From NCBI GenBank assembly GCA_964611525.1, contig CAZTAL010000053.1:4963-68962 (forward strand): DNA of 64,000 nt, in the 5' to 3' direction. Under the pieces are notes generated by a model. It saw nothing but the letters and a program-made list of their open reading frames with translations, was not told the origin of the DNA and searched no databases. This DNA is from JAAYJR01 sp964611525 (GTDB lineage: Bacteria > Bacteroidota > Bacteroidia > Bacteroidales > Prolixibacteraceae). A program made the position numbers and the translations under genes. Positions 8,149 to 17,339 of this stretch are shown here, piece after piece (the first letter of the stretch is position 1; each line of letters opens with the position of its first letter).

Positions 8149-8782
8149 CTTCTATATCGTTGTATTCACTTGCATTGAAAACAAAAAAAGAGTCAGGCAG
8201 ATTTAAATTTGTTTCCATATTTTTTACTTCAATGCTATACAAATTACCATCTGTACCGTAAAAGTCCGCCGAATCTATCATCATGCTCGCTTTATCAATG
8301 TAAAGGATTATTTTAGAAATATCATATTCTTTTTTGCCAGGATACATCTCTATTTGATAAAGTATCTTATTCCGCTCATTTTTTTCTCCGGTGAACGTCG
8401 ATTTAAAATCTTTTTCATATATGCTGAAAATGGAGGAAAAATCCATTAGTTCATCATTCTGATCTTTCTGATCAGAAATTGTAACCTGGTTAACATCTTT
8501 CATGTAATTCCATACTGTGGATCCGTCGGATATAACTCTTGCACCAATTGCCGGAAGGTCAATAACATATTTTTTACCCTCAATTTTAATTGTACCCTCA
8601 TTCTCCTCATTGATATCCAGCTCTTCGTTTTTCATGGTAAAAACAAACTGTGCCGATATATTATTGAAGGAACGCGTTTTATTACTTACCTGCTCTAATA
8701 TTTCCCTTGCTTTTAAATTATCCTGCGCATTTACACAAAATGCTATAATTATAGCCATAACTGCCAAAAAAAATCTTCTCAT
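8132..8782 (-). CDS. LolA-like outer-membrane lipoprotein carrier
   Basis: A 216-residue periplasmic protein. Residues 1-19 are a signal peptide (RRFFLAVMAIIIAFCVNAQ) with a cleavage site after VNA. The mature part has the LolA half-barrel pattern: ILEQVSNKTRSFNNISAQF near the start, GTIKIEGKKYVIDLP, the step ISDGSTVWNYMKDVNQVTI, and late strands with KIILYIDKASMMI. LolA carries lipoproteins from the LolCDE exporter to the outer membrane. Bacteroidota usually have this divergent LolA form without LolB. It lies 10 bases downstream of ftsK on the same strand, a pairing found in many Bacteroidota and Proteobacteria, so the two are probably co-transcribed. Confidence 0.85.
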   Translation of the reverse strand: MRRFFLAVMAIIIAFCVNAQDNLKAREILEQVSNKTRSFNNISAQFVFTMKNEELDINEENEGTIKIEGKKYVIDLPAIGARVISDGSTVWNYMKDVNQVTISDQKDQNDELMDFSSIFSIYEKDFKSTFTGEKNERNKILYQIEMYPGKKEYDISKIILYIDKASMMIDSADFYGTDGNLYSIEVKNMETNLNLPDSFFVFNASEYNDIEVIDFR

Positions 8783-8792
8783 CTTATAATTT

Positions 8793-11180
8793 TTAAATTA
8801 GGGAGTTCAATAATTGTTCCAAACTATACTCATCATGAATAAGCACCTGCCGTGCCTTGCTTCCCTCACTGGGACCGACAACTCCTGCATGTTCCAGTTG
8901 ATCCATTATACGTCCTGCCCGATTGTATCCTATTGAGAATTTGCGTTGTATCATGGATGTGGATCCCATTTGATTTATTACTACTATACGTGCAGCGTCG
9001 TTGAAAAGCTCATCCCTGTTATTCAAATCGACTTCACCAGGCATACCCTCTTCTTCTTCCTGATACTCGGGAAGTATAAAAGCTGTTGGGAATCCCTGCT
9101 GCTCGGAAATATAACTACATATCTGCTCTACTTCGGAAGTATCGACAAATGCACACTGAACACGGGTAATATCTCCTGCGGAAGAAATCAACATATCCCC
9201 TTTGCCAACAAGTTGATTTGCTCCGGGAGTATCAAGGATTGTCCGTGAGTCAACCATTGATGCCACCTTGAAAGCAATCCGCGCAGGGAAGTTAGCTTTT
9301 ATGACCCCGGTAATTATATTAGTGGATGGTCTTTGAGTTGCAATTATCATATGTATCCCCACTGCTCTTGCCAATTGGGCAATACGGGCAATAGGTATTT
9401 CAATTTCCTTTCCGGCTGTCATGATCAAATCAGCGAACTCATCAATAACCATTACAATATATGGCAGAAAACGGTGACCTTTTTCCGGATTTAACTTACG
9501 ATGTATAAACTTTTTATTGTATTCTTTTATATTCCTGGCATGTGCTTTCTTCAGTAGTTCGTAACGTAAATCCATTTCCACATTAATTGAATTTAATGTG
9601 TACTTTACTTTCTGTATTTCTGTTATAACAGGTTCATCCTCATTTGGCAGTTTAGCGAGATAATGTTTTTCGAGGGCTGAATAAAGGGTGAGCTCAACCT
9701 TTTTGGGATCGACAAAAATAAATTTTAACTGCGAAGGATGCTTTTTATAAAGAAGAGAAGTAATAATTACATTTATTCCCACAGACTTTCCCTGTCCGGT
9801 AGCACCTGCAACCAATATATGCGGCATCTTGGCCAGATCGAACATAAAAGTTTCATTGGAAATAGTTTTTCCGAGAGCTACCGGCAGTTCCGCAAGACTC
9901 TCCTGAAATTTTCGCGACCCAAGTATCGAGCGCATGGATACTATCTCAGGATTTCTATTAGGCACTTCAATGCCAATTGTTCCCCTTCCCGGTATAGGAG
10001 CAATAATGCGTATACCAAGTGCTGCAAGACTCAGCGCTATGTCATCTTCCAGATTTTTAATCTTGGCTATACGGATTCCCGGAGCCGGGACAATCTCATA
10101 AAGTGTGATTGTTGGACCAATGGTTGCCCGTATTTTTGTAATCTCTATCTTGTAATGACGTAATGTCTCAACTATCTTGTTTTTATTAGCTATAAGCTCT
10201 TCATTGCTTACTTCCGCATTTTCAGAACTGTGATCTTCGAGCAGATCAAATGTCGGAAACTTATATTTTGATAATTCCATGGTAGGATCATAATCTTCCA
10301 GTTCTTTATCATTATGTTCCTGTACTTCTTCCTCCTGCATTTTCTCCTGAACAGTAAGTTTCAACTCTTCTTGTTCAGTATCCTGATCACCGCTGTATCT
10401 TGCCTCAACCTTATCTGATTTATCAATTTCATCCTGTTCAGAATCCGGGTCAAAAATCGCTTTCACAACATCATCATCTTCTTCAATAACCTTTGACACA
10501 GAATTATCATATATAAGTTCTTCTTTCTCCTCTTTACCTGAAGAATATTCCTCTGCACTTTGTTTCTTTCTGAAAAGGCTATTAAATAAGGAATATGCTT
10601 TTTCAAACCGGGCAATTAATAATGTCAGCAGCGAAATAAAAAGAAGTAATATCAATCCCGGCTTACCTATTAGTGAACATAACCAGTTACTTATGATAAA
10701 ACCGTAAAGACCTCCGGGATACATAAAGGTAGAAGCATCTGTTTTAGGAAACAAAAAACCTAGAAAGACAGATATCCAGACTATTAAAAAAAGACTGAAT
10801 GAAAAATTCCTTCGTAACTTCACCAAATTACTGTTAAGAATTTTCAAACCTCCTATGATCAGTATATAAATAAACAAAAATGAAGCGAGTCCGAATCCCC
10901 TGTTAATAATTACTTCTGAAAGATACGCCCCTGTTTTACCTGCTATATTTGATACATTTATATCCGAATTCCAGATAAGCTTGGTCCATGGTAAATCTAA
11001 ATTACTCTGATCGGCAGCACCATAAAAAAGAAACGAAATGAAAGCTATTAACAAGTATGCCGAAATCAATAAAATAAAAATGCCCAAAATGAATCTGAAT
11101 TTTTCACCGCAAAAGAATGTTCTGCGTGACTTAACTTTTTTCCGTCTGCTATAATTGGACTTTTTTGCTTTATTTACCAT
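8793..11180 (-). CDS. ftsK: DNA translocase FtsK/SpoIIIE
   Basis: A 795-residue membrane-anchored DNA pump for chromosome segregation and dimer resolution at the division septum. Four or five membrane segments lie in residues 28-190, then an acidic linker (about 205-310). The alpha/beta motor follows, with Walker A GATGQGKS at 459-466 and Walker B IVMVIDEFADL near 575. The C-terminal gamma winged-helix domain (RKFSIGYNRAGRIMDQLEHAG) is complete; in E. coli this domain reads the orientation sequences and contacts XerD. Length is typical of Bacteroidota FtsK. A -10-like TAAATTTG lies 35 bases upstream, and the LolA-like gene follows directly. Confidence 0.96.
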   Translation of the reverse strand: MVNKAKKSNYSRRKKVKSRRTFFCGEKFRFILGIFILLISAYLLIAFISFLFYGAADQSNLDLPWTKLIWNSDINVSNIAGKTGAYLSEVIINRGFGLASFLFIYILIIGGLKILNSNLVKLRRNFSFSLFLIVWISVFLGFLFPKTDASTFMYPGGLYGFIISNWLCSLIGKPGLILLLFISLLTLLIARFEKAYSLFNSLFRKKQSAEEYSSGKEEKEELIYDNSVSKVIEEDDDVVKAIFDPDSEQDEIDKSDKVEARYSGDQDTEQEELKLTVQEKMQEEEVQEHNDKELEDYDPTMELSKYKFPTFDLLEDHSSENAEVSNEELIANKNKIVETLRHYKIEITKIRATIGPTITLYEIVPAPGIRIAKIKNLEDDIALSLAALGIRIIAPIPGRGTIGIEVPNRNPEIVSMRSILGSRKFQESLAELPVALGKTISNETFMFDLAKMPHILVAGATGQGKSVGINVIITSLLYKKHPSQLKFIFVDPKKVELTLYSALEKHYLAKLPNEDEPVITEIQKVKYTLNSINVEMDLRYELLKKAHARNIKEYNKKFIHRKLNPEKGHRFLPYIVMVIDEFADLIMTAGKEIEIPIARIAQLARAVGIHMIIATQRPSTNIITGVIKANFPARIAFKVASMVDSRTILDTPGANQLVGKGDMLISSAGDITRVQCAFVDTSEVEQICSYISEQQGFPTAFILPEYQEEEEGMPGEVDLNNRDELFNDAARIVVINQMGSTSMIQRKFSIGYNRAGRIMDQLEHAGVVGPSEGSKARQVLIHDEYSLEQLLNSLI

Positions 11181-11214
11181 ACAGGGTATGCGAATTAAAG
11201 TTTTAAATTCTGTG

Positions 11215-11222
11215 CAAATTTA
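11215..11222 (-). promoter_or_regulatory. Promoter-like -10 of ftsK
   Basis: TAAATTTG on the reverse strand, exact TAnnTTTG match, 35 bases before the ftsK start codon. Confidence 0.45.
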
Positions 11223-11451
11223 ACTAAAAAATTCAGCTTACATACCATATTTAAACTTTACCTGAAAATCTATTGCAGTTCATATTGAACGTCACTACTG
11301 AAAATGCTGATCCAAAAATTTTTTATATTTATTCACAGTCATAAAGCTTTATAATTAAACCGCCTTGCGACATTAATCGGGTTACAGCTGTTTATTCTGA
11401 CAACATGTTGACAAAAATGGCGTTTTAAGAAGCATAAAACATATTAATATT

Positions 11452-12444
11452 ATGAACTTAAATAACAGAAATTTCCTTACACTGCTTGATTTCTCACCGG
11501 AAGAAATATCCTACTTACTGGAATTATCGGCCACCTTTAAAAAAGCCAGATATGAAAATTCTGAAAAACAGTACCTTAAGAATAAAAACATAGCGCTGAT
11601 ATTTGAAAAGACATCTACACGGACACGCTGTGCGTTTGAAGTTGCCTGCTACGATCAGGGTGCAAATGTGACTTTTCTGGGACCATCGGAATCACAAATA
11701 GGCCACAAAGAAACAATGAAAGACACGGCACGTGTATTGGGACGAATGTATAACGGCATTGAATACAGGGGAATCGATCAGGAAACATTGGAAGAACTGG
11801 CCAAATATTCAGGTGTACCGGTATGGAACGGCCTGACCAATGAGTTCCATCCAACACAGGTACTGGCTGACCTCCTGACAATTAAGGAATTTCAGACAAA
11901 ACCCCTGTCTAAGATCAAATTATGCTATCTTGGAGATGCGCGTAATAATATGGCGAATTCCTTAATGGCAGGTGCCTCCAAAATGGGTATGGATTTCAGG
12001 GCAGCAGCACCTATGAATTATATGCCTTCCAAAAAAATTATAGAAAAATGTCAACTTATAGCAAAAAAAACAGGGGCAAAAATATTACTGACCGACAAAG
12101 TGGAAGATGCAGTAAGAGAATGTGATATACTTTATACTGATGTTTGGGTTTCAATGGGCGAACCTGCCGGTTTATGGAATGAACGTATAAAATTGTTAAG
12201 TCCTTACCAGGTGAATGAGACAATTATAGAAATGACCAGAAATCCACATGTCAAGTTCATGCATTGCCTCCCTGCCCTTCATAATGCAAAAACCAAACTT
12301 GGCCAACAGATATTTCAGAAGTTTGGCATGACATCAATGGAAGTGACAGAAGAAGTGTTTGAGGGTAACAATTCAATAGTATTTGATCAGGCCGAAAATC
12401 GGTTACATACCATAAAAGCAATTATGGTAGCCACTTTGACTTAA
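11452..12444 (+). CDS. argF: Ornithine carbamoyltransferase
   Basis: A 330-residue cytosolic enzyme that transfers the carbamoyl group of carbamoyl phosphate to ornithine, giving citrulline. Motifs: carbamoyl-phosphate loop STRTR (55-59), FHPTQ (132-136), and HCLPA (271-275) with the catalytic cysteine. The sequence follows the classical ornithine enzyme (FEKTSTRTRCAFEV, VFDQAENRLHTIKA). This is notable because several Bacteroides species instead use N-succinylornithine with a divergent transcarbamylase; nothing here points to that variant. Whether it works in arginine synthesis (argF) or breakdown (arcB) is not settled by sequence, and no other arginine genes are nearby except argS, 25 kb away. 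Convergent with the MFS gene. Confidence 0.93.
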   Translation: MNLNNRNFLTLLDFSPEEISYLLELSATFKKARYENSEKQYLKNKNIALIFEKTSTRTRCAFEVACYDQGANVTFLGPSESQIGHKETMKDTARVLGRMYNGIEYRGIDQETLEELAKYSGVPVWNGLTNEFHPTQVLADLLTIKEFQTKPLSKIKLCYLGDARNNMANSLMAGASKMGMDFRAAAPMNYMPSKKIIEKCQLIAKKTGAKILLTDKVEDAVRECDILYTDVWVSMGEPAGLWNERIKLLSPYQVNETIIEMTRNPHVKFMHCLPALHNAKTKLGQQIFQKFGMTSMEVTEEVFEGNNSIVFDQAENRLHTIKAIMVATLT

Positions 12445-12469
12445 TCAAACTCTCCCCATTAAATATTTT

Positions 12470-13693
12470 TTATTCTGGTTTTTCAACTTTTGCCGGTTCG
12501 TCTTTTCTGTACCTCAAAAAGAGAAAAAGAAATGCCAATGTAAGGAAAACAGTTATAATGATCACATACTGAAGTGTTGCAGCTCCTGCCACCAGATCAT
12601 CTCCGAATTTTGTCATCTGAACATCATATATCCTTCCTAAGACAGGTTGTGCAATAGCTCCGCCCAGAAAGCCAATACCACCCATAATTGCAAGTCCGAG
12701 AGCTCCGCTTGTAGGCACCCTTTCAGCGACTACACCTAACATATTTGGCCAGAAATAAGCTACACCAATTGCAAAAACAGTTGCTGCAGCAAATAACACT
12801 ATCCCTGAAGATATACTCATTAAATACAGTCCTATCCCTGAAAATACAGCTGAAAATAACAGCACCCCCGTTCCTGTAAGCCGGTGAACAACAGGTCCGG
12901 CTAAAAGCCGTGCAATAGCCATCACTGCAGAAATCCACACTAAAATAAGTATGGAACTAAGTCCTGCCCCAAACAGCTTGTCAACAGAATGATTGAAAAG
13001 TGCAGCAATCCATTGGTTAGTCCCCAATTCAGTTGCAGCGGTAAAGATCATACAAAACGCCATAAACAGGAAAAGTGGCGATACACAAGCCTTAAGCATA
13101 TCCTTGTAAGTAGCTCCGGACGTTACTCTTTCTGTATCAGGAAATTTATGGCCAATAAACATCAAACCATAACCAAGAGTAGGCAGCAACATTGCTGCTG
13201 TCTGGATTCTCCAGCCCCAGCCTATCTGGGCAAAGAAGTAAACAAGAAGACCTCCAAATACAATCCCTGCCGGAAACCACATATGAAACCGGTTAAGCTT
13301 AGCTGTCTTATCATCAGGATAAAGTGCCGTGATCAACGGATTACAGGCAGCTTCAACGCTACCGTTGGCAATGCCGATAAACATAGTTGAAAAGAACAAG
13401 CTCCAGAAACCATTTGCAAAGATAGTCATGACCAAGCCAATAACATGACAGACAAAAGCAACGGCTATGACCCTTCCAATACCCATCACATCGACCAAAG
13501 GCCCGAATATTACCATTGCTACTGTAAATCCCCAAAAGGCTGTTCCTACGATCCAGCCCACCTGGGCGCCTGTTAACTGAAATTCATCCATCCATGGAGT
13601 AATAAACCCTCCACGGGTACCAAAGGTAAGTGCAGTAACGACCAAAGCCAGACAACTGGCATTAAACAACATTAATCTTTTAACTTTTTCCAT
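12470..13693 (-). CDS. MFS transporter
   Basis: A 407-residue inner-membrane protein with about twelve hydrophobic helices in two halves and a longer polar loop near residue 190. The A-motif region between helices 2 and 3 reads GPLVDVMGIGRVIA. Features such as GIANGSVEAACNPLITALYP and HMWFPAGIVFGGL recall the FucP/FHS-type sugar permease group found across Bacteroidota, so a sugar or sugar-acid substrate is a reasonable guess but not shown. The gene is monocistronic, convergent with argF, and no catabolic enzyme adjoins it to name the substrate. Confidence 0.85.
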   Translation of the reverse strand: MEKVKRLMLFNASCLALVVTALTFGTRGGFITPWMDEFQLTGAQVGWIVGTAFWGFTVAMVIFGPLVDVMGIGRVIAVAFVCHVIGLVMTIFANGFWSLFFSTMFIGIANGSVEAACNPLITALYPDDKTAKLNRFHMWFPAGIVFGGLLVYFFAQIGWGWRIQTAAMLLPTLGYGLMFIGHKFPDTERVTSGATYKDMLKACVSPLFLFMAFCMIFTAATELGTNQWIAALFNHSVDKLFGAGLSSILILVWISAVMAIARLLAGPVVHRLTGTGVLLFSAVFSGIGLYLMSISSGIVLFAAATVFAIGVAYFWPNMLGVVAERVPTSGALGLAIMGGIGFLGGAIAQPVLGRIYDVQMTKFGDDLVAGAATLQYVIIITVFLTLAFLFLFLRYRKDEPAKVEKPE

Positions 13694-13960
13694 AGAAATG
13701 ATTTTTAAATAGTATTAAGTTTTAATTAATCGGTATCAACAAAATAATGAATAACCTGCTGTTGTCAACATAATTTTTTCGGGACTGGAAACTTAAAATC
13801 ATATTCATATAAATATAAAGTAATATGACATTCTACAAGAATTAGTCGCATGGTTACCAACTCTAACAGATAATAATTTTTATAACAAAAATAACAATTA
13901 AATTTACTGTTAAAAGTTTTTTTACTAAAAAGAAAGAGTCTTGAAAATTATTTTTATCGA

Positions 13961-14287
13961 ATGGCAATAAGAAAGAAAAAAATACTTCGCTGTTTATTGT
14001 TATGACCTTTAATTACTGTCATTTTAATATTTGTTGCCTATATTATATTACCTTCGATCATAACAAATACACTATCAAATTACGTTAAAGATAAATCGAG
14101 AGGTACATACTCCATAAGGATAGAAGGGATGGATGTTGGGCTCTTTCCATTAAACTTTACCTTAAGCCAGGTAGATCTTATTATGGGCAAACAGGAACTT
14201 CTGTCACCAAGAATAGAAATTTACAGACAGAAAAATAAAGTTAAAAGCCAGCTAATGCCGGAAGCAGTTGAAATTTATTATTTATAA
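13961..14287 (+). pseudogene. Broken AsmA/DUF748-like N-terminal fragment with in-frame TGA
   Basis: A 109-codon frame from ATG 13961 to TAA 14285-14287, interrupted by TGA at 14003-14005 after 14 codons. Across the stop it reads as one protein: a basic start (MAIRKKK), a membrane helix (ITVILIFVAYIILPSII), then KSRGTYSIRIEGMDVGLFPL and LSQVDLIM. That resembles the first ~90 residues of large Bacteroidota AsmA/DUF748-like envelope proteins, usually 400 residues or more. Both the nonsense codon and the missing C-terminal bulk argue for a decayed gene. Family assignment is by pattern only. Confidence 0.6.
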
Positions 14288-14409
14288 TTTAAACCACTTT
14301 ACAGAAAATTTGTCGTGCTAAAACTATAATCGAAAAAATGTGTTGTATATCAACCTATGGAATTATAAATTTTTCATGTACATTTGGAAAAAATACTAAA
14401 CAATTCGCC

Positions 14410-15630
14410 ATGAAATTCAAATTATATCCCAATCTTTGCTTAATTTTCTTGATCCTTGCATTATTTTCTTCATGCCAAAAGGATGAAATCGAAAAACCTG
14501 TAAACAAGTACCTGATAAAATACGAAAAACTAAGGACTTACTTGCCTGTCGTTATGGAAACAATATTTGATAAATTGACCGGTGATTATCCCGATATTGA
14601 AGCAATACGTAACAGGGTATCTTATGGAATAATGGTTTATAAAATTACTTATAATACCACTTTCAACGGTGAAGATAAAATGGCATCCGGATTAGCTTGT
14701 GTGCCTATCGGTGAGGGAGAGTTTCCTGTAATAAGCTACCAAAACGGAACCAATACCTTACACAATAATGCCCCTTCCAAAAATCCAGACCGTGATCTAT
14801 ACATGATGCTGGAATTTGTAGCCTCTACAGGATTTGTAATTTCAATCCCCGATTACCTGGGCTTCGGCTCATCCGACAATATGTTCCATCCATACTTACA
14901 TAAAGAATCAACAGTTCAGAGCGTGATAGATATGATTAAGGCTGTCCGTGAATTTGCTGTTGAAGAAGATATTATCCTGAAAAACGAATTCTATATTACT
15001 GGTTATTCAATGGGCGGCTGGGCAACTATGCAGGTGCAAAAAGCTCTTGAAGAACAACATTCAGGTGAATTCAACCTTGTGGCAAGTGCCCCCTGCGCAG
15101 GACCATATGATCTTACTTATATTAATGAATATATCAGAAACAGGTCAACATATCCCATGCCGTATTTCCTTGGTTTTGTTGCTAACAGCTATATTAATGC
15201 CGGGGAAATGACGACACCTCTTGACGCCATCTTCAATGAACACTATGCTTCAAAAATTCCTGATCTTTTTAACGGAAGCAAATCAGGGGAAGAAATTAAT
15301 GACTCACTTACCACTAATATTACCGACCTGCTTACCGAAGACTATCTGCAAAATTTCGAGACAAATACCATCTACTCATCGCTTAAAGAGGCCTTGCAAA
15401 GAAATAGCATAACCTCATGGAATACATCTGTTGCTACAAAGATAATACACGGAACGTCTGATGACTTTGTTCCATATGAAATTTCTCAGGATATTTACAA
15501 TGATTTTATGTCACAAGGAGTAAGCAGTAACCGTGTTAACCTTATACCTCTTAATGGCATGGATCATACTAACGGGATAATTCCGGCCGGACTAATTTCT
15601 ATTAAATGGTTTCTTGATCTTACGGAATAA
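14410..15630 (+). CDS. Secreted alpha/beta-hydrolase lipoprotein (lipase/esterase-like)
   Basis: About 406 residues from ATG 14410. An upstream in-frame ATG at 14338 would add 24 residues before the signal peptide, so I prefer 14410. The signal peptide (KFKLYPNLCLIFLILALFSSC) ends in a lipobox cysteine. The mature part is an alpha/beta hydrolase: a fold region PDYLGFGSSDNMFHPYLH, the nucleophile elbow G-Y-S-M-G-G, the acid in HGTSDDFVPY and the histidine in GMDHTNG. The arrangement resembles secretory lipase/prolyl-oligopeptidase-like hydrolases. Substrate is unknown. It probably sits on the outer membrane or cell surface. It is monocistronic; the dispersed repeat copy B lies just after its stop. 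Confidence 0.85.
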   Translation: MKFKLYPNLCLIFLILALFSSCQKDEIEKPVNKYLIKYEKLRTYLPVVMETIFDKLTGDYPDIEAIRNRVSYGIMVYKITYNTTFNGEDKMASGLACVPIGEGEFPVISYQNGTNTLHNNAPSKNPDRDLYMMLEFVASTGFVISIPDYLGFGSSDNMFHPYLHKESTVQSVIDMIKAVREFAVEEDIILKNEFYITGYSMGGWATMQVQKALEEQHSGEFNLVASAPCAGPYDLTYINEYIRNRSTYPMPYFLGFVANSYINAGEMTTPLDAIFNEHYASKIPDLFNGSKSGEEINDSLTTNITDLLTEDYLQNFETNTIYSSLKEALQRNSITSWNTSVATKIIHGTSDDFVPYEISQDIYNDFMSQGVSSNRVNLIPLNGMDHTNGIIPAGLISIKWFLDLTE

Positions 15631-15639
15631 CATTATTAA

Positions 15640-15734
15640 GTCTATCTTTTTTCAGATAAATTAGCAAAATTTATCAAGCTGATTTTCAGTTATATACAAA
15701 AAATATAAAATTTTCAGTTTTTATACTGAACTCA
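15640..15734 (+). repeat. Dispersed intergenic repeat, copy B
   Basis: About 95 bases related to copy A in its second half (CTGATTTTCAGTTATA...) and ending in the shared core AGTTTTTATACTGAACTCA. It lacks the 5' hairpin. It lies in the convergent spacer between the lipase-like and TPR genes. Confidence 0.7.
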
Positions 15735-15811
15735 ATAATCAATAAAAATATTTTCCCCTGATAAGTTATTAATTATCAAATTAATAATAGTCATGCATTC
15801 AATCTATATAT

Positions 15812-17254
15812 CTATAGAGGGTATTTTCCCCTGAATGAATCAATCAGTTTATTTATCTTCTTATTTTTAAGTGCTTCGGGATAAACATCATAAAGATATT
15901 GAAGCTGAACAAATTCCTGTTTCATAGCGGAAACGAGCAACTCACAAGCTTCATTATCTTTCTTTTTTTCAAGAAGCAAGCCAACAGTCCGGTATTTAAG
16001 CAAAACATCGCCATTTGTTTCCATTGCGGATTTCATTATTGCTATAGCCTTGTCAATCTCTCCCGACTTTGCACAAAAATCGACCCATGTCAGCCATACT
16101 TCACTGTTCCCCGGTTCCAGTCCTGCAGCCCGCATCAAAGCATTCTCAGCTTTATGATTTAAATCGCAATCATTATATATCCTGGCAAGAGCAAGCCAGT
16201 ATTCCTGATTCATATCATCGATCTTCAATGCCTTCTCCATAAATACAATGCTCTCCTGCCACTTGTGTTCCAGCCACATGATCAGTCCTGCCCCAAACCA
16301 TGCAACATCATTATCTTGATTTATACTGATGGCTTTCTGATAATAGTATTCTGATTTATTATAATCTTCGAGGTTAAGATAACATTCGCCAATGTAACAC
16401 CATGCATCATCATTATCAGGATCATGTTCCAGATATTCCATATACTTGCTGACAGCCCTCTTAAATTTACCAATATTAGCACAAGAATTGGCAAGATTAA
16501 ATAATGCCTGATAAAAATCTTCCTTTAAAGCCAGTGCAAATTCATAGGCTTCAACAGCTTTCTTGTAGTTTTCTGATTTGTTATAGCTGATACCGAGATT
16601 AAACCAGATATAATGGTTAAAAGGATCGTTATCCAGGTATCGATTATAATAATTAATGCTTTTCTGAAAATCACCACTCTGGTCGCTGATAAAACCAAGC
16701 TCATAAAGAGCAATTTCATTAACAGGATTAATTTTCAAAACCTTCTCATAATATTCAATTCCTTTATGGTTTTCACCAGCCTGTATATAAGCTGCACCAA
16801 TTTGACAAAGAATATCCTCACGATCAGTTCCGGCAATTTCCAAAGCCTTATCAAATGATTTTTCAGCTTTTTCATTTTCGCCAATAATTAACCATGCCGA
16901 ACCTTTAATAAAATGTATATCAGGATTGGCAGATTCGATTTGTTCAGCCATTTCAAGGTAGTCAAAAGCGCTATCGTATTTACCACTGTTGAGTAGCACC
17001 TCTGCATATTTCAACTTTAACTGAACAGAACCGGGATGAATCTGAATACCCTGCCTGGCAGCTATCTCAGAAGAATTAATATCTCCTTCATCCAGGAAAT
17101 ATTCAACTATTTCTTCAAATTCAGAGACATCAAAATAATTTTTGCTGCCCGTCATAAGCGAGGCTTTGAAGCGATTCAGCGCCTCACTAATATTATCTTC
17201 ACCTAAATAATTATTGTCTTCCTGATTCATGTAGTCTGTAAAATCAAACCTCAA
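15812..17254 (-). CDS. Tetratricopeptide repeat protein
   Basis: A 480-residue soluble protein made almost wholly of TPR units (roughly eleven, from about residue 35 to 450), for example the repeated pattern A-x-x-x-G-N/E-Y-x-K-A and NPVNEIALYELG, NDDAWCYIGECY, NQEYWLALARIY. No signal peptide and no membrane segment: it starts MRFDFTDYMNQED, so it is probably cytoplasmic. TPR proteins serve as scaffolds for protein-protein binding; the partner is unknown. It lies upstream-to-downstream after the DUF4301 gene (86 bases apart, same strand), so the two may be co-transcribed. Confidence 0.88.
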   Translation of the reverse strand: MRFDFTDYMNQEDNNYLGEDNISEALNRFKASLMTGSKNYFDVSEFEEIVEYFLDEGDINSSEIAARQGIQIHPGSVQLKLKYAEVLLNSGKYDSAFDYLEMAEQIESANPDIHFIKGSAWLIIGENEKAEKSFDKALEIAGTDREDILCQIGAAYIQAGENHKGIEYYEKVLKINPVNEIALYELGFISDQSGDFQKSINYYNRYLDNDPFNHYIWFNLGISYNKSENYKKAVEAYEFALALKEDFYQALFNLANSCANIGKFKRAVSKYMEYLEHDPDNDDAWCYIGECYLNLEDYNKSEYYYQKAISINQDNDVAWFGAGLIMWLEHKWQESIVFMEKALKIDDMNQEYWLALARIYNDCDLNHKAENALMRAAGLEPGNSEVWLTWVDFCAKSGEIDKAIAIMKSAMETNGDVLLKYRTVGLLLEKKKDNEACELLVSAMKQEFVQLQYLYDVYPEALKNKKINKLIDSFRGKYPL

Positions 17255-17339
17255 AAATAATAATTAATAATTGATAATAAATAGGGAGTTTGTCAACAAA
17301 CTATCTATTCAAGATTTTTCTTTATTAAATATACACTTT

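Noticed and set aside
9738..10163. Long forward frame opposite ftsK
   Set aside because: Antisense to the conserved FtsK motor; no family features.
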